Below are positions 35,231 through 48,769 of a stretch of 64,000 nt of DNA, one piece after another. The stretch comes from Melieria omissa (taxonomy: Eukaryota > Arthropoda > Insecta > Diptera > Ulidiidae), in assembly GCA_963971225.1 (NCBI GenBank), contig OZ020268.1, positions 49,340,404 through 49,404,403 on the forward strand, given 5' to 3'. Both the position numbers and the translations under genes were made by a program. How positions within the stretch are numbered: position 1 is the stretch's first letter; every line of letters begins with the position of its first letter. Under the pieces are notes generated by a model. The model made no database searches and had not been told where the DNA came from. It saw only the letters and a list, made by a program, of their open reading frames with translations.

Positions 35231-37304
35231 ATGTTCAAATTCCCCACTTCTGGTTACTGCTTAGACCCACTAATTTCCACTCGCCACTCCGCAACTAAAC
35301 TAATTGCAACTCAATTCAACGCCACCAGCGAAATTCGCGAGACGTGTCAACTTTCGCGCTGTTGCCAGTCATTATCGAAAGGAAGCAAAGCAATTACGTG
35401 CAGCATTTGCCGCACAGATCGACTGCACTAGCGGTTAGCATTAACCAATTAAAACCGGGTGTGGTGATTTGCATCAATTTGAATAATGTCAGCCAAGAGC
35501 TGTGCACAACGACATTCCAATACAACACCGACCACTAACGGCCCCAAGTTGTTGCACTTTATTATCTAATTGTGTCACTTGTCGCACCTGACATGCAGCA
35601 TACGAGTACATATAACATTTCAATTAAACAAAGTGACAGGAAATCCTTGCCAATGAGATAACAACAAAAAACCCCATATAAAAAATGAATAAAATCAAAC
35701 AAACAAAAACTAATGAGTTGAAGTAGAAAAAAAATGTAAGAGAAACTTAATTAGACACACTCTCCCATATACAATCACACACACACTCACACACGCACTC
35801 AGTCACGCACATTTCAGCAGCTTTGTTTTGTGATGATTTGTTTTTTGTTACTGTGCAACATTTTGTTGTTCTGACTGCTTTCAGTTGCATGAAAAAAACG
35901 ACTATAACAACAAACAAAAAAACCAGTTTGAGCTTAATTGACGCCTATAAATGACAATTTGACACGAGATAGTGTAAAGAAAACTGGGTCAAGTAAAGCA
36001 AAAAAATGCATCAATTGTTGGCGCATTCGATTTGTCTCACAAAATTGAAGCCCAAACATTTGTCAGTGCGGTGAGGTAGAAAGCAACAATAAACAATTAT
36101 TTGCATATAGATTGCAGTAACAACAATGGCTACAATTACTCATTGCTGACTTTTCAAATGGCAGTGCAAATAATTGCTCAAAAAAAATGTCAGATAATCC
36201 AACCAAACAACAGACACAACCAAACAACACGCGTGTCGAAATATTTTTGCCCGCCAAATATTTACATGACACACTGTCAAAATTAACACTGGTCGCAGAT
36301 CAATCAGCAACACAATTGCAATTAACCCTTAAATGCTCAGTGCAACTTTAAACTTTCAACCATCAACTGTTGAACTGCCTTACCGAAACTCAGTAAAATA
36401 TGAGTTTTTCACAGTTCTAGAAGTTTTCTTCACACATTATTTTCTCTATAGAAATCACTGTTCTTTAACCATTCAAGGGTTAAACAATCTTCATTCAACT
36501 TTTGCCTGTCACATGCAAATATTTTTTTGCTCAATTAATTACTCGTTGAATAAATTATGAAATATTATCGCAGCGTGCCGATGTCAAATCGCCACTGTGC
36601 ATTTGGTTTGGTTTGGTTTGCTTTGGTGTGGCATAGCGTGGCGCGAAATTTGTTACACAATCATTGTAATTTGTTACTTTTAGCATGAATTATTGTTGTC
36701 GTGCTAATAAATTAGTGTTTGGTGTATTAGCGCTGACGCACTGGCGCCATTTGCATGCAATCGCGAAAAGCTTATGTCAGCCGTGTATTAGGAATGTGCC
36801 ATTTCATGGCGAATTTAAGGGGTGACATCACTGTTGGATTTGGGAAAAATTTATTATGCTATGTGGCTAAGAAAATACATTGAAAAGAAGCTCAATTACT
36901 TTTTTCATTACCCAAAAAATTATTGGCAAAGTGAGACCCTTTGTGCGGTCACTAGAATAATCGATAATCGATTATGCATGGCTTTCTTTAATACTTCTGC
37001 TTCTAATTTTTTTATCGAAAGTCGATATTGAATAACTTTTGCAGTCGAATATCAATTCTTCTTCCTTCTTTAAAAGTTATTCTTCTAATATTTTAATTAA
37101 AAATCGATATTAATTGACTTTTGTTTAACAAAATTCAAATTTTTTATAATTGTACATCACTTTATTATTATTTAACAATTATGTAGCAATGCATTTTTAA
37201 TCGAATTTCACTTCGGTAAATTAATAGGAAATCAGCTTTTGTTATCAATTTTGATGAATAAAAATTTAGTTAAAAAGCTAATGTAGAAAAGAGGTTATGT
37301 TTGG

Positions 37305-37535
37305 AAATGGAGCTAAGAAATTGTCTTCTTGTTTTTCTTCCATCTAGAGAATTTCTCCCCTTTTGTTCGCCTTATGGAGAAACTTTCTCCCTTTGCCCCT
37401 TTTTCTGGTCTCTCTTCCTTATAGAGAAATTGTTTCCTCTTTTCTTTCTTAGAGGTAAATTGTCTTCTCTTTTCCTACTTATAAGGAAATTGCCTCTTTT
37501 GTTGTCCTTACAGAGAAATCTTCCTTGATTGAAAG
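37305..37535. repeat. 40-bp pyrimidine-rich tandem repeat
   Basis: About five copies built from cttatagagaaattgtYtcc and tcttttcYtt. The Phe/Leu/Ser-rich frame across it is a repeat product. Confidence 0.7.
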
Positions 37536-38209
37536 GCAACTCAGTACCCTTGTGGTATTATTTTATTATGAACCCGCAGAAATCCCTAATACACAGATTT
37601 CTGACCAATAAAATTTCTTCACTGAAACCAAATGGTTACCAAAAAATTACGTTTTATCTACAGGTAAACCAACAGGTGGCACAGACCACCAATACTTGAA
37701 TCAAAGGACTTCAAAATGGATCCAACATGTTGTACGAATAGAATTGCACACTATACCTCCGTAGCCTGACCTAACAAACAGGTCCGGACTCGGGTCAAAT
37801 TCTTCGATGTACTCGCGAAAATATGAAATGCATAGATTATTGTTCTACCAAATTCCCTCGAAAATGAAGACAATGTTCATCCTATCGTTTGTTTCTCTCA
37901 TCAAATTTTCTTTTCTTATTTTAAAATGGGTTTAAAAGGGGCCCTTAAATGCATTCCGACTTAACCTACCTAACTTAAGAAATGAATGTCAAATCATGAA
38001 TCATTCGACTTCCCTTACAACTATTCTAATATCTAAGAGAATCAAAATGGACCTAAAAGGGGCTCTGAGTGAAAGTGCATGTCGAACACACTTCATCTGT
38101 AACCTAACCAATCTAACAAATTTATATTAAATCTTGGTGCTCGAAAAAAAATACTCCTTCATTCATCCTAATCATCCTCCTCCTCCTTCATTATTCTTCT
38201 CTTCCTAGT

Positions 38210-38530
38210 CATTAAAGCACTGAAAAGTACCAAAGAGAATCGAAGTTTCAGTTATTAATGTTGCCTTGAAATGGATCAAAGAAAAAAAAGAGAAGAAAGA
38301 AGTTTTCACTCATTCATGCTGCAACGAATAGGCTGAAAACGGACAGAAATTTCAGTAATTAAAGTCGACCTGAATCAAAGAAAGCAGGTGTTTTAATCTT
38401 TAATGTTGCTATAAAATAGATCAAAGAGAGCGGAGATTTAAGTCATTACAGCCAACCTGAAATAAATCAAAGAAAGCCGAGTTTTCAGCTGTTAAGATTT
38501 CCCTAAAATAGATCAAAAAAGGCGGCTTCT
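38210..38530. repeat. About 65-bp tandem repeat
   Basis: aaatagatcaaagagagcgg-type blocks recur four to five times with a gttttcagtcattaa-like partner. Confidence 0.65.
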
Positions 38531-39239
38531 CGAGGCAAAATATTAGAATAATGTTGCTGTTAGCTTTTTCCATTCATCGCAGGCATAGTTCGTATCGCCG
38601 AATTGTGCCAAAATAAAGGAAAACGCAATGAAGTTCTTTAAGTTCCCCAAAGTCACTGTACTTATTTTACTTTTCTTATTTGTATTGAACTGTTGCTTGT
38701 CAAAATCAAACTGACTCCCTGTGCTATACCGGGCTACTTTTTATAGTTGCTTGCCCGAAGCGTAATTCCTTCTCGAAACATCTTTCACCTAAGAACTATT
38801 TACCTCTCGTCAACTTTTCCTCCCATCACATTCGCAGACTCATAACTAATGATCCACTTTCATTTCTTTTTCCATGGTTCAAAGCGACCCAGTTCTGTTG
38901 CAACATTTTATTGCCACTTAAGCCACACTTCGCCAACTAAGGCAAAGTTCATTGGAACGCTTGCAACTTAAACTCGTCTTAAACGTCCAAACGCAGACTT
39001 CCTTATGGACGATCGTAAAACTGACTTTTGTCTCGCATAAAGCGGCCCAACCCAACGATTTGACATTACAGCAAAATTTGTAGTTGGGAAAACCCACATG
39101 GGAAAATAAATTAAAAATGCCAAAGAATGATACTCACTATTCTCATTATTGTTGTTGTCTATTTTTTGCACACTTCCATAATGTGCGCGGCAAAGCAAAA
39201 GATCAACGACCACAGTCGGCGACATTCATTCAAATAGAA

Positions 39240-39720
39240 CATTTTTATGAGTATTAACGATTTCAATTGCCAACTGCTAGGACCAACGGGGGGAGAGGAA
39301 AGGAAAAGCGGCGCAACGAGTGCAGCGAAACGCGTTTAACGACCTCACCTCAGAATGCGTTGGCATCACTTGCGCAGTGCGGCTGCTGACTGCGGCCGGA
39401 GAATGCATTGCGCAACAGTGTTGGCTGCTATTCAGAGAGAGTGAGATAGCATGAGCGAGAGGAAGCGAGTAAGAAGGAGCAGTAGAGGCGTCGCGCGTGC
39501 ATTGAACCCCGAAATGCAAATGCGAGTGCGGTGGCGCGTTCGCGCATGCGCAAAGTGCAAATTTCATTGGAGGTGTTGCAGCTCATAAAAACTAACAACA
39601 AAAGCAACTATAAAAAAAGTTGTAAAAATAAGCGAGTGCACAGCAGATTAGCAGTCAAAGTGCGCGCGCAGCTGGTGGCCGCTTCGTAGAGAGGCGGCAG
39701 GAAATTGCAAATATTTCAAT
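39240..39720. promoter_or_regulatory. GC-rich island, possible intronic promoter
   Basis: CpG-rich with GAGA-type motifs (gagagagtgagatagcatga) near 39430-39470 and a leader-like end around 39640-39715 (gcagtcaaagtgcgcgcgca). It contrasts with AT-rich neighbours. No supported coding frame; an alternative first exon is only a suggestion. Confidence 0.3.
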
Positions 39721-40579
39721 TGTCACAAAATTTGCATTGCTTTACGCTGGTTCGACGGCAAATTAATCATTTTAACAGCTAATTGGAGCGCGTTACACTT
39801 TTTAGTTTGTGTGTGTATGTGTGTTTGTGTGACATACAAATTGTGTGACGTGTGACATGTGATGTGTGACGCGTGACACTTGCAATTGGCCGGCCGTGTG
39901 TCACTCAAATCGTCGCCAGAGCGCTTCAAGCATTGTGCGCGCCTTTTATGGCCGCCATTAAGTGCTATTGAATGCCGTTCCATTGATCAATTGGCAATCA
40001 ATGATTGGCGCTTGTGATTGAGACTTCCCTCTCCACCTCTCGTCGCTGTCGACACAGTTCGCTCAACCATTTGCGCCCCGCTGCTTGGCGCTTTTACTTT
40101 TCATTCATTGCAAATTGCGGCCGTTTTAATCAAAACTGTAGACATCTAAATACATATAAATCTATATATATATATATATGTATATATATATGTATAAATA
40201 TTTGTTAGTGCATATTCGCTTGAAAGCGTTTTGCGTTAATTGAGACAATTTAGTTCAATTTATTGCTTCGCTAAAAAATGCTAAAGACTTTGTTGCCTCC
40301 GCTATGCGGCAAATATCTGCAAGGCTGCTTGAAGACGTAAAGTTTTTGCTTAGCTATTTTAATGGTTTACAAATTATAGACAAATTTATTATAATTAAAT
40401 GTGGTGAGTTAGATTTGGCGTTTCAAATGTGCGTTTTTTATAAAGATTGAGCAACAAAAATTAATTGAAAAATTTAATGAAAAATAATAAATTTTAAAAA
40501 GTTGTAATTCTCACATGGTTTACGATTTATTAGAACTAAAGCTAAAAGAAATGTTTCAATATTTACAAAAACTGTAGTC

Positions 40580-41680
40580 AATCGACAAAAAATGTTTTTA
40601 GGAAAAATATCATAAGAATTTCTGTGTAAGTATTTAATTGAAAATGCTTAAAAAATTACAAAACTTACGTCATTCGGCACCAACTGTTCTGAGGAAAAAT
40701 TTCAAAGGAATTTCGCTCAGAATTTAATTTTAAAAATGCATAAAAACTAACAAAACAGTAATTAATCGGTACAAACTGTTCTTAGCAAAAATTTCATAAG
40801 AGCTTCAATAAAATACTTTTTTTTAAATAAATAATTAAAAAACCTACATTAATCGGCATAAACTATTTTAAGCAAAACTTTAGTAAAAATTTCAATCAAA
40901 TTATATTTAAAACAAATACTCTAAAAATTACAAAATTTTCATTAATCGGAACACACTGGCTAAGGAAAAATATCCAAAGAATTTCATTCAGAATATTATT
41001 TAAAAAATACTTAAAGTCTTACAAAACAGCCATTAATCGGCACACACTTTTAAGCAAAACTTTCATAAAAATTTCAATCAAAGTATTTTCTCAAAATTTC
41101 TTACAAAATTACAAAACTTGCATCAGCACAAACAGTTTTCAGAAAAAATATCGTAAGAATTTCACTCAGAATATTATTTTAAAAATATTTAAAACTTACA
41201 AAACAGTCATTAATCGGCACAAATAATTTTTAGAAAAATGTTCATAAGAATTTCAATCAACTTAGTATTTTAAAAAATTCTTGAAAATTGAAAAAACTTA
41301 CATATATCGGCACAAACTTGCTAAAACAGCAAAAATTTCATAAGAATTTCAATGAATGTATTTCCGAAGAATACAAAAACATTTATAACATATAATTTAC
41401 ATTAATCGGCAAAAACTCTTCTAGGGAAAAATTTCAAAAGAATTTCATTCAAAATATTATTTTTAAAACACTTAAAAATTAACCATAACATTCGGCAGAA
41501 ACTGTTTTTAGCAAAATTGTCATAAGAATTTCAAAGTATTTAAAAAAAAAATTATGAAACTTACATTAATCAGCACAAATTTCATTAGAATTTTACTCAA
41601 AACATTATTTTGAAAATAATAAAATTATTATTTTATTTGTGAAAATACTTAAAAACTTACACAGTTGAAATAAAACAAGT
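40580..41680. repeat. About 90-bp AT-rich tandem array
   Basis: About eleven or twelve copies of a unit with attaatcggcacaaactgtt, agcaaaaatttcataagaat and ttcaatcaaagtatt. Copies differ by 15-30% by eye. Confidence 0.85.
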
Positions 41681-41814
41681 TCAAACTGATTTAATTACAA
41701 AAAATTTAAAATTATAAAAAAAAAATTTTACATAAAACTTTGTCATTTAGAACTTGAAGCTAACTTAAATACTGCAAGTCTAACAGTTTTTTGATAACTT
41801 CAATACAAAGTGTG

Positions 41815-41920
41815 GATAGCAATAAAAGTAGACCTTAACTTGCCTCAACTAGGAATCGAACCTAAGGCCTCTGGTTTGAAAAGAGAACGCGCTACCCGCT
41901 GGACTATCCAGGCTGCAAAA
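41815..41920 (-). mobile_element. Best-preserved tRNA-derived SINE copy
   Basis: The minus strand has A box tagtccagcggg (41906-41895), a full match to TRGYNNARNNGG. It also has B box ggttcgattcc (41862-41852). The outer segments gcctgga and ttgaggc can pair almost completely, like a tRNA acceptor stem. The D-arm does not pair properly and related copies exist, so this is a SINE head and not a working tRNA gene. The tail is gtctacttttattgctatcc. Confidence 0.75.
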
Positions 41921-42224
41921 ATTATTGAAAATTGTCCATATGTGATTTGTGAACGTTTCAGATACGGTATAAGATTAGTGACATGACTTGACTTGACTTG
42001 ACTTGAGCCTATATGATTTATGAGACAGGTAATCCGTTAAAAATTGAATCTCATGAGACAGAGAAACGCTTAAAATTGACGCTATTTGTTTGAGTCCGAG
42101 GTAATTCATTATTTTATATGCTTGAATATGTATCTGAAATTTTCTGTATGTGATTCATGACACGGTATACAATCGTTGCCATGCATCATATTTGATGCAG
42201 TGATGAAAAAATGTATCATACTTG

Positions 42225-42480
42225 GTTTATAATTAAAATAAAAATCGTATGACTCATAATGAATATATGAATTGTATATGATTCATGAATATTCAACGAG
42301 TCATATATGATTGATGAATTAATTATGAAACATATTTGATTTATGATTTTCTAATGAATCATATATGGTTTACTAATGAATCATATATGATTCATGATTA
42401 ACCAATGAATCATATGTGATTCATGAGAGAATGAAGCTGATTCACGCTTCATTAATGAATTATATCCGGTTCCTAACTTT
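42225..42480. repeat. ATGATTCAT palindromic array
   Basis: Repeated aatgaatcatatatgattca units, self-complementary around ATAT. About seven copies. A short gacttgacttgacttgactt microsatellite precedes it at 41981-42005. Confidence 0.75.
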
Positions 42481-44079
42481 GTAATGAATCATGTCTATGA
42501 TTCTTTTTGGGTGATCTTTTGAAAGGCTGTGATGAAAAGGAAGTGATAGACATGGCTGCGAAAAAAATAGAAAAAATAGATTTGTAAGAGGCACTTGTGA
42601 AACCTCCAATAAGTCAAATTCACCTTGAATCTCTTCTTCAATATTCAACAAACTTCAATGGTCTCAAGCAATTAAAGCGTCCACTTGAACTTGGACACAA
42701 GTTGGAAAAATATTTGGAGTATAAATATAAATTGTTGCCAAGTGAAATTGTAAACATTCCGCAGCACACATGAAAGTCCACAGCTCCTCTCAACCGCAAC
42801 TATAAACCAAAACAAACAAGCGGCAGCAAAGCCAACAAAAACGCAAATTGAAGCAACACAAAAAGAAAAACACTTTTGATTTATGGTGAACAATTAATTT
42901 TTTGTGCTCACACTTCAGTTCAGTTGCAGAAAATGTTTTTGTTTTGGCATTTTTTGGCCACTCGCCGCCAAACGCTGACAATAAATGAGTGGGTGTGTAG
43001 GTGTGTGTGTGTGTGTGTGGGTGCGTGTGGCGCGCACACAGGTACCACGGCCCAGTCGTTTAAGCTGGCTACAGCCCCACTCTGGACCTCAGCACAACCT
43101 GTGTGTAAGCGTCGCAACATGGCGGCAGCGCATTGCGTGCGCTTCGCAGGGGGGGAGGGGGCTGGGCAAGCCAGACTCGATGTATTTGAACGCTGTGCTG
43201 AAATTTTGTGGCCACTTGCGTGTTATTATTGTTGCATTTGTTCATGTTGTTGTTGTTGTTAATGGATTTTTTTGTTCTTGTTATTTTTGTAGTTGTCGCC
43301 CAGCGCCCGACGTGTGGACGTTAGTAACGCTTTAGTTGGCGCGTTTGGTCTGTTTTTGCTACCGTCGCTGCGTGTCCTGCGTGTTTTTTGTTGACTGCCT
43401 GCTGCCCTAAGCGTGAATGTGTTTGTACATGTTTATGTGTGTGTATGTGTGTCGGACAGTCATGCCGGGTGCTTGTTATGATTTATATTGGTTTTATTAA
43501 ATGTTTCAACAAGCTTTTGGCGTACTTGTTGTCGTTTTTGTTGCACTTTTGGCGTTTGTTATTTGTTGTCTGTGAGCAATGTTGGCGCTTTTTGTTGCCA
43601 TATTTGTTGTTTTTCTTGTTGCTTCGGCAAGCACGCACTGCCGCTGCAGGCGATCATATTACATTACATGGAACCTAAGGTTGGGGGCTCAGTTCGAGCG
43701 GCATTTTCTTTTGGTCTCCTTCTACTATGACTTTGGGTTCTTAATTATTATAGCACATTGAATGTTGTTATTAAATAATTAAAATTCTTTAAATTGCCAG
43801 CCAACATTCTTTAAATATTTCGCTTACAGTTAAAAATCAACTCAAAGCAATGTGCTTTTTCTTTGTTGCCTACAAATGTCACGTATACGCCCCGATTCAC
43901 CGAAGCGTATATGTGTGTGTTTTCTTTGCAATTGGCAACAGCAACATTTAACTGCCAAGTGATGCACACAATATTGAACACGAACATGTGTCTAATTTTA
44001 AGGGTGCCACCGAATAATCGGCAAGAGGATTCGGCATTGGTCAAACATTTCCTTGTTTAATGCGGTTCGACAATGGAAG

Positions 44080-45220
44080 TTAACTTTTTTTTTAATATTT
44101 TTTAATACTGTTAATAATGTTTCTTTTCGTAATTCATCTTTACAAATTAAGTTAAAAATTTCATAAATTTTTTTATACATATTAAAATTTTTCATATTCA
44201 CAAAATTTTTTTCCATGGTTTTCAAATCTTACTTTACATTTAGGGATCATTTTACTTTGAATATTTTTTTTATATTTTTTTAATGTTATAAAGATGAACG
44301 TTTCATATTGCATCTTCCAAAATTTAATATGAAAATGCAACAGAAGTTTAAATTTTTTGAATTTATGAATTTTACTTTAATTTTAACGTTTAATTTTATT
44401 AGAATATTTTTGTAAAGCATACAAGAATCTTTTAGAATATTCCTGAACAGGAACTTTTCATATTTCATTTTCCAAAATCTAATATGAAAATACAAATAAT
44501 GTTTAAATTTTTCGAATCATTAATGGTATTTGACTTCAACTTTAACGATTAATTTTTTATTAAAATTTTGGTTAAATGTGCGTTTTTGATATTTTGTTTA
44601 TTTTGTTTTTGGGAATTTAAATCCCAAATTCAAAGAAATTTACTCATAGATCTGAAACAAAATTTTCATGATACTTGACTTGACTTTAACTTCAAATGAA
44701 CTTTTTTTCTTATCCTTTTAAGATATAACGTTCCTTTTTTATATTACAATTTTCCAAAACCGGGAAAAATTTCTTATACATGTTTTCATCATTCTTAAAT
44801 TGTTTTCATTGTGCTTAAATTTACTTAAACTTTGATGATTATTTTGTCTTAGAATATTTTTGCTAACTTTTCCTGTCTGGTCGTGTCTGCATCAAATATT
44901 TAGTTGCATGAACATTTTTTATATAATATTTTTTATATTTTTTTTATTTTTTTCTTTTTTGTTTTTATATCTTTTTTTTAACCATTTTTTATGGTACTTT
45001 ACATTACTTGTATTTAAACGACTTTTTATCTTTGAATAGTTTTCATAACTATTCTTTTTCACATCTAATTTTCGGGCACAAAAACAAAAAATTTTGTCAC
45101 AATTTTTTGTTTTATTAGATATTTTTTATAACATTTTTCTATTATATTTTTTTTTTCATAAAATTTATTAAAGCTCCTTTCACTTTAGTATTTCTTTAGA
45201 ATTTTTAACTCAACTCTAGC
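44080..45220. repeat. AT-rich DNA with about 155-bp duplication
   Basis: aacgtttcatattgcatctt (44298) and aacttttcatatttcatttt (44453) start two similar segments, with fainter copies towards 44730. The rest is poly-T-rich with no gene seen. Confidence 0.55.
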
Positions 45221-45379
45221 TTTATGTGACGTTTCTTTTTCGTGTTATGTCAAATTGCCAGAAAAATTTTCATATTAAAAAATATATCCTTAATTATCTC
45301 ATAGACTATTTATGTGCTTTTTTTGCGTCGTTTATTAAATTTTTATTAGGTTTTTGGTCCAATTGCTCTATAAAATTTA

Positions 45380-45900
45380 TTCTTCGACTTCGGCATCGAA
45401 AAAAATCCAGGCTCGGAAATTTTTCAAGTGACCTATGGTTCGGCGTTGGCCAAAAACAGCTTTATGTGGGAAGCTTCATGTTTCAAAACTCAGAAAGAAA
45501 TACGCCCCCCTACCTCACGCTCGCTAAACAACCATTCTTCGGCTTCGGCATGAAATCAACTAGGTTCGGCTACTTCTTAGGTGACCCGTGGTTCGCGTTC
45601 GCCAAACAATTTCTTTACGTGCTACATGTTTTAAGACTCAGAAAAAAGCAACTATTATCCGGCTTCGGCATGGAATCAACTAGGTTCGGCTACTTCTTAA
45701 GTGGCCTATGGTTCGGCATCGGCCTAAAAATCGTTATACGCTATATGCAAGACATTTCATGTCTCAGAAAAAAACTCGCCCTCATGCCTTCACTTGCTAA
45801 GCAACTATTCTCCAGCTTCGGCATGGAATAAAATAGGTTCGGCTGTTTGTTGGGTGGCCTATAGTTCGGCATTGACCAAAAAATGTCTATGCGTCAGATA
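45380..45900. repeat. Four-copy tandem repeat of about 155 bp with open frame
   Basis: cttcggcatggaatcaacta-type blocks start near 45386, 45541, 45661 and 45814, so spacing is 155, 120 and 153. One copy lacks about 33 bp, a multiple of 3. A 201-residue plus frame (45226-45831) runs through with repeated FGYFL and WFGIG-like peptides. No family resemblance; probably not a gene, but the frame is retained. Confidence 0.75.
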
Positions 45901-46689
45901 CTACACATTTTATGACTAAGAAAAAAAAACCTCTCTATTCCTCCACATCAGTTAGGAAAAAAGAAAAAAATTCACTCGACGCGTCTGCGTCACCTTTATT
46001 TGCATATTTGTCTGTCGGTCCGGTCGTGTGTGACGTTGTCCTTTCACTCTGACCGTTTCCGGCAACACATGTCCACAACTCACAGCCTCTTTTTAAAGAA
46101 CTTTGGTGGGTTTTAAGCTGGCTTGAACAGACATAGGAGCCGCACAATGCTTGGCATTTAGTGAACATTTCAAAACCTTTTTTTTCAAACATTTCTTTTT
46201 CATATGCAGCATCGTTTACTCACATCTGCAAAATGTTTGGAAATTTTTCGACACTGCTTATCAGTGCGACTATGGAATTTATGCGCCAGAGCACACTTAA
46301 TATTTGGTGACCTTTTGTGAGGGCAACAAATTGCAATTAAGCCACAACTAAATGAGGGGTTGGAACTTATGCTAATTGTGCCGGACTACACGGAACATTG
46401 CTCAGTTTAAACTCTTTTGTTGCTGGAATTTATTCAAATAATTTTACTACCATTTGAGTGCTCATGAATGAGTGTGAGATCTAATGAATGGGTTCCATTT
46501 GGAACATTCTCGAAACAAATGCTGGCTATTATATTTCATTTCTGGATCATTTGCAGAATAGTCTGACCAAACACAATCAGAATGAGGAGTTGTGGCAAGT
46601 GAGGAGTGAAGAATCCTTATTGATTGATTGAATTGACTTTTTTTTATATTTTACAAGAAAAAAATACTTGATTTTCTAACTCATTCAGC

Positions 46690-47290
46690 TGATATTTGCT
46701 TTTGGTTATCTGGATTAAATCAGAAAGAAAGACATGTATCTCTGAATTGATCTTTTTTTATTTCAAACTATACAGACCGATCGATTTTTCTGTACTATAC
46801 AGTTTATGTTTCCTTCTATCTAATTTCAACCGAACAATAACTTCTTCATTGAGTTTTAGTTTCAATAAATCGTTGGATTCATAGCCTATGTGTCATCTTT
46901 TTGAAGCCAAATTTCTTTTGGATAGATTTTTTCCATGTTTTATAATAAAAACTCCTCGATTTTTCTGATCCCTCAGAAAAACTTCGTAAAGTTTAATTCG
47001 TAAACGAATTTTTTCATTGATTTTTGTTTTCAATAAATCATGGGATCATGGACCATAGTGACATATTTTTTAAGCCAAATTTCGTTTGAAATTTTCCATA
47101 TTTTTTAAGAAAACCTTCTCACCTTAACTCATACAGCTAATGTTTAGATTTGCCTGATTTAAATCGAGAAATAAATTTTCAATGAGTTTTGTTCTCAACA
47201 AATCTTTGGATTCATAGCCTAAAGTGACATTTTTTGTGGAACCAAATTTCTTTTAAATCGATTTTTTTCATATTTTGAAGGAAAGTTTGA
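46690..47290. repeat. Three- to four-copy repeat of about 170 bp
   Basis: tcaataaatcgttggattca, gccaaatttcttttggatag and ttttttccatgttttat blocks recur near 46861, 47032 and 47197. Confidence 0.75.
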
Positions 47291-47799
47291 CCCATCTTGG
47301 TTCGTTAATGTGATACATTGACTTAATCAATCAGCTTTAGCATCATTTAAAGAAACTATGCTTCTTTGGTCACAATACCATTGGTTCTTAAATATTCAGA
47401 TTGGATCTCATTCAGTCGCCATGGCAATTCTTTGGATTTCCATTCCACTCTCAAATCAGCATATGAACGCAATGTATTAACTCGAGTGTTTTAATCTCAA
47501 AGGCATTCACATCGATCATTGACGATAGGCAACAATTTCACTTTCACACTTTAACGCGTTCAGCTAAAGCCACAGTCAAACTTTAATAGATCCAAACGAA
47601 CTAACAAACGAACGAAACGAGCCATAAAATGCTAAATAGGCTAAATGACAACATAACAGCAACAACAACAATACCATCAAGAGAACAACAAATCATGTGG
47701 TAAAAAACCAAAACAGCAATAATCAAAAAAACTGTAAATAAATTTGAAAAAAATACAAAAAACCCAACTTAACTCAACAGCCAAACAGTCAGTTGAAGT

Positions 47800-48075
47800 A
47801 ACAAAAAAATATCAAAAATTGATCCTCGTAGTGATAAAAACCACCGAAAGTGGCGAAAACCGATTGTCGTAGCGAATGCGAAATACGAATTAAGTCAAAT
47901 TGTGCGCCGCCGCATGCAGATGCCGTCTGCGTTCGGTCTGGCTTCGAGCGGTAAGCAAGTGCCGCCGCTCAGACGTTGGCAGACAGCCGAGCGGCGGCGC
48001 GTAGGCAGTAGCCGCGGCAGCTGTCAGTCTGGCTGTGCGCATTGTATGTAGGCTGTCAGTGTGTGATTTCGATAC
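47800..48075 (+). promoter_or_regulatory. GC-rich island with good donor, possible alternative first exon
   Basis: GC-rich, leader-like DNA (47830-47950) ends in gagcg|gtaagcaag (gt at 47951), 4 kb upstream of the microexon at 51993. It could be a non-coding first exon for a short isoform of the plus-strand gene. There is no start codon in a supported frame and no direct evidence of transcription. Confidence 0.25.
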
Positions 48076-48769
48076 GAAAATCTGCAAATGCAGATTAGCG
48101 TCTACGTGCAATTGAGGCGAATTGAACGAGTTGAAGAGGTGTTGGGGCAAAAACAACACAAGTTTGGATAGAAAAATTTTGAAAATGAATTTCTATGTTT
48201 TTCAAATGAAATTTTATATTTTTCAAATTAATTTTTAAATTTTTTATGAATTTGAATTTTATGAATGAATGAATTCTAATTAAAAAATTACTTACTTTTG
48301 TAAAAACGTTCTAAAACTTTTTTAAGTTGTTTTTGTATATTTGGAAATTGTTTTATACCTTTTGAAGCATGTAAATTTTTTGTATTTTTCTAAAATTTAT
48401 GTGCGAAAAAGTGCTGAGGGAAAAGCAACATAAGTTTAGTAAAATAAATTCTTCAAATGAATTTTTATATTTTTCAAATTAATTTTTAAATTTTCTGAAA
48501 ACTTTCTAGAGCATTTGGTTGGTTTGGTATGTTTGAAAATTGGTTTTATGCCTTTTGAAATTTGTAAAAGTTTTGTATTTTTTCTGAAATTGATTTTATT
48601 TATTTTGTTTATTTATGAATTCAGTCTATGAACAAGAAATCTTACTGACTATAACAATGTCCTTCGAAAGATGTAAATCCATCAAATTGACGAAAAAGAA
48701 AGAAAGATATATAAAGAAAGAAACGTTGTTAATTCTTCAATAACAAAATTCTCTGAAAGATTAGGAAGG

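Noticed and set aside
41815..41920. A functional tRNA gene on the minus strand
   Set aside because: A and B boxes are good, but the D-arm fails to pair, the anticodon loop is too long, and related copies with a shared tail exist, so it is a SINE.
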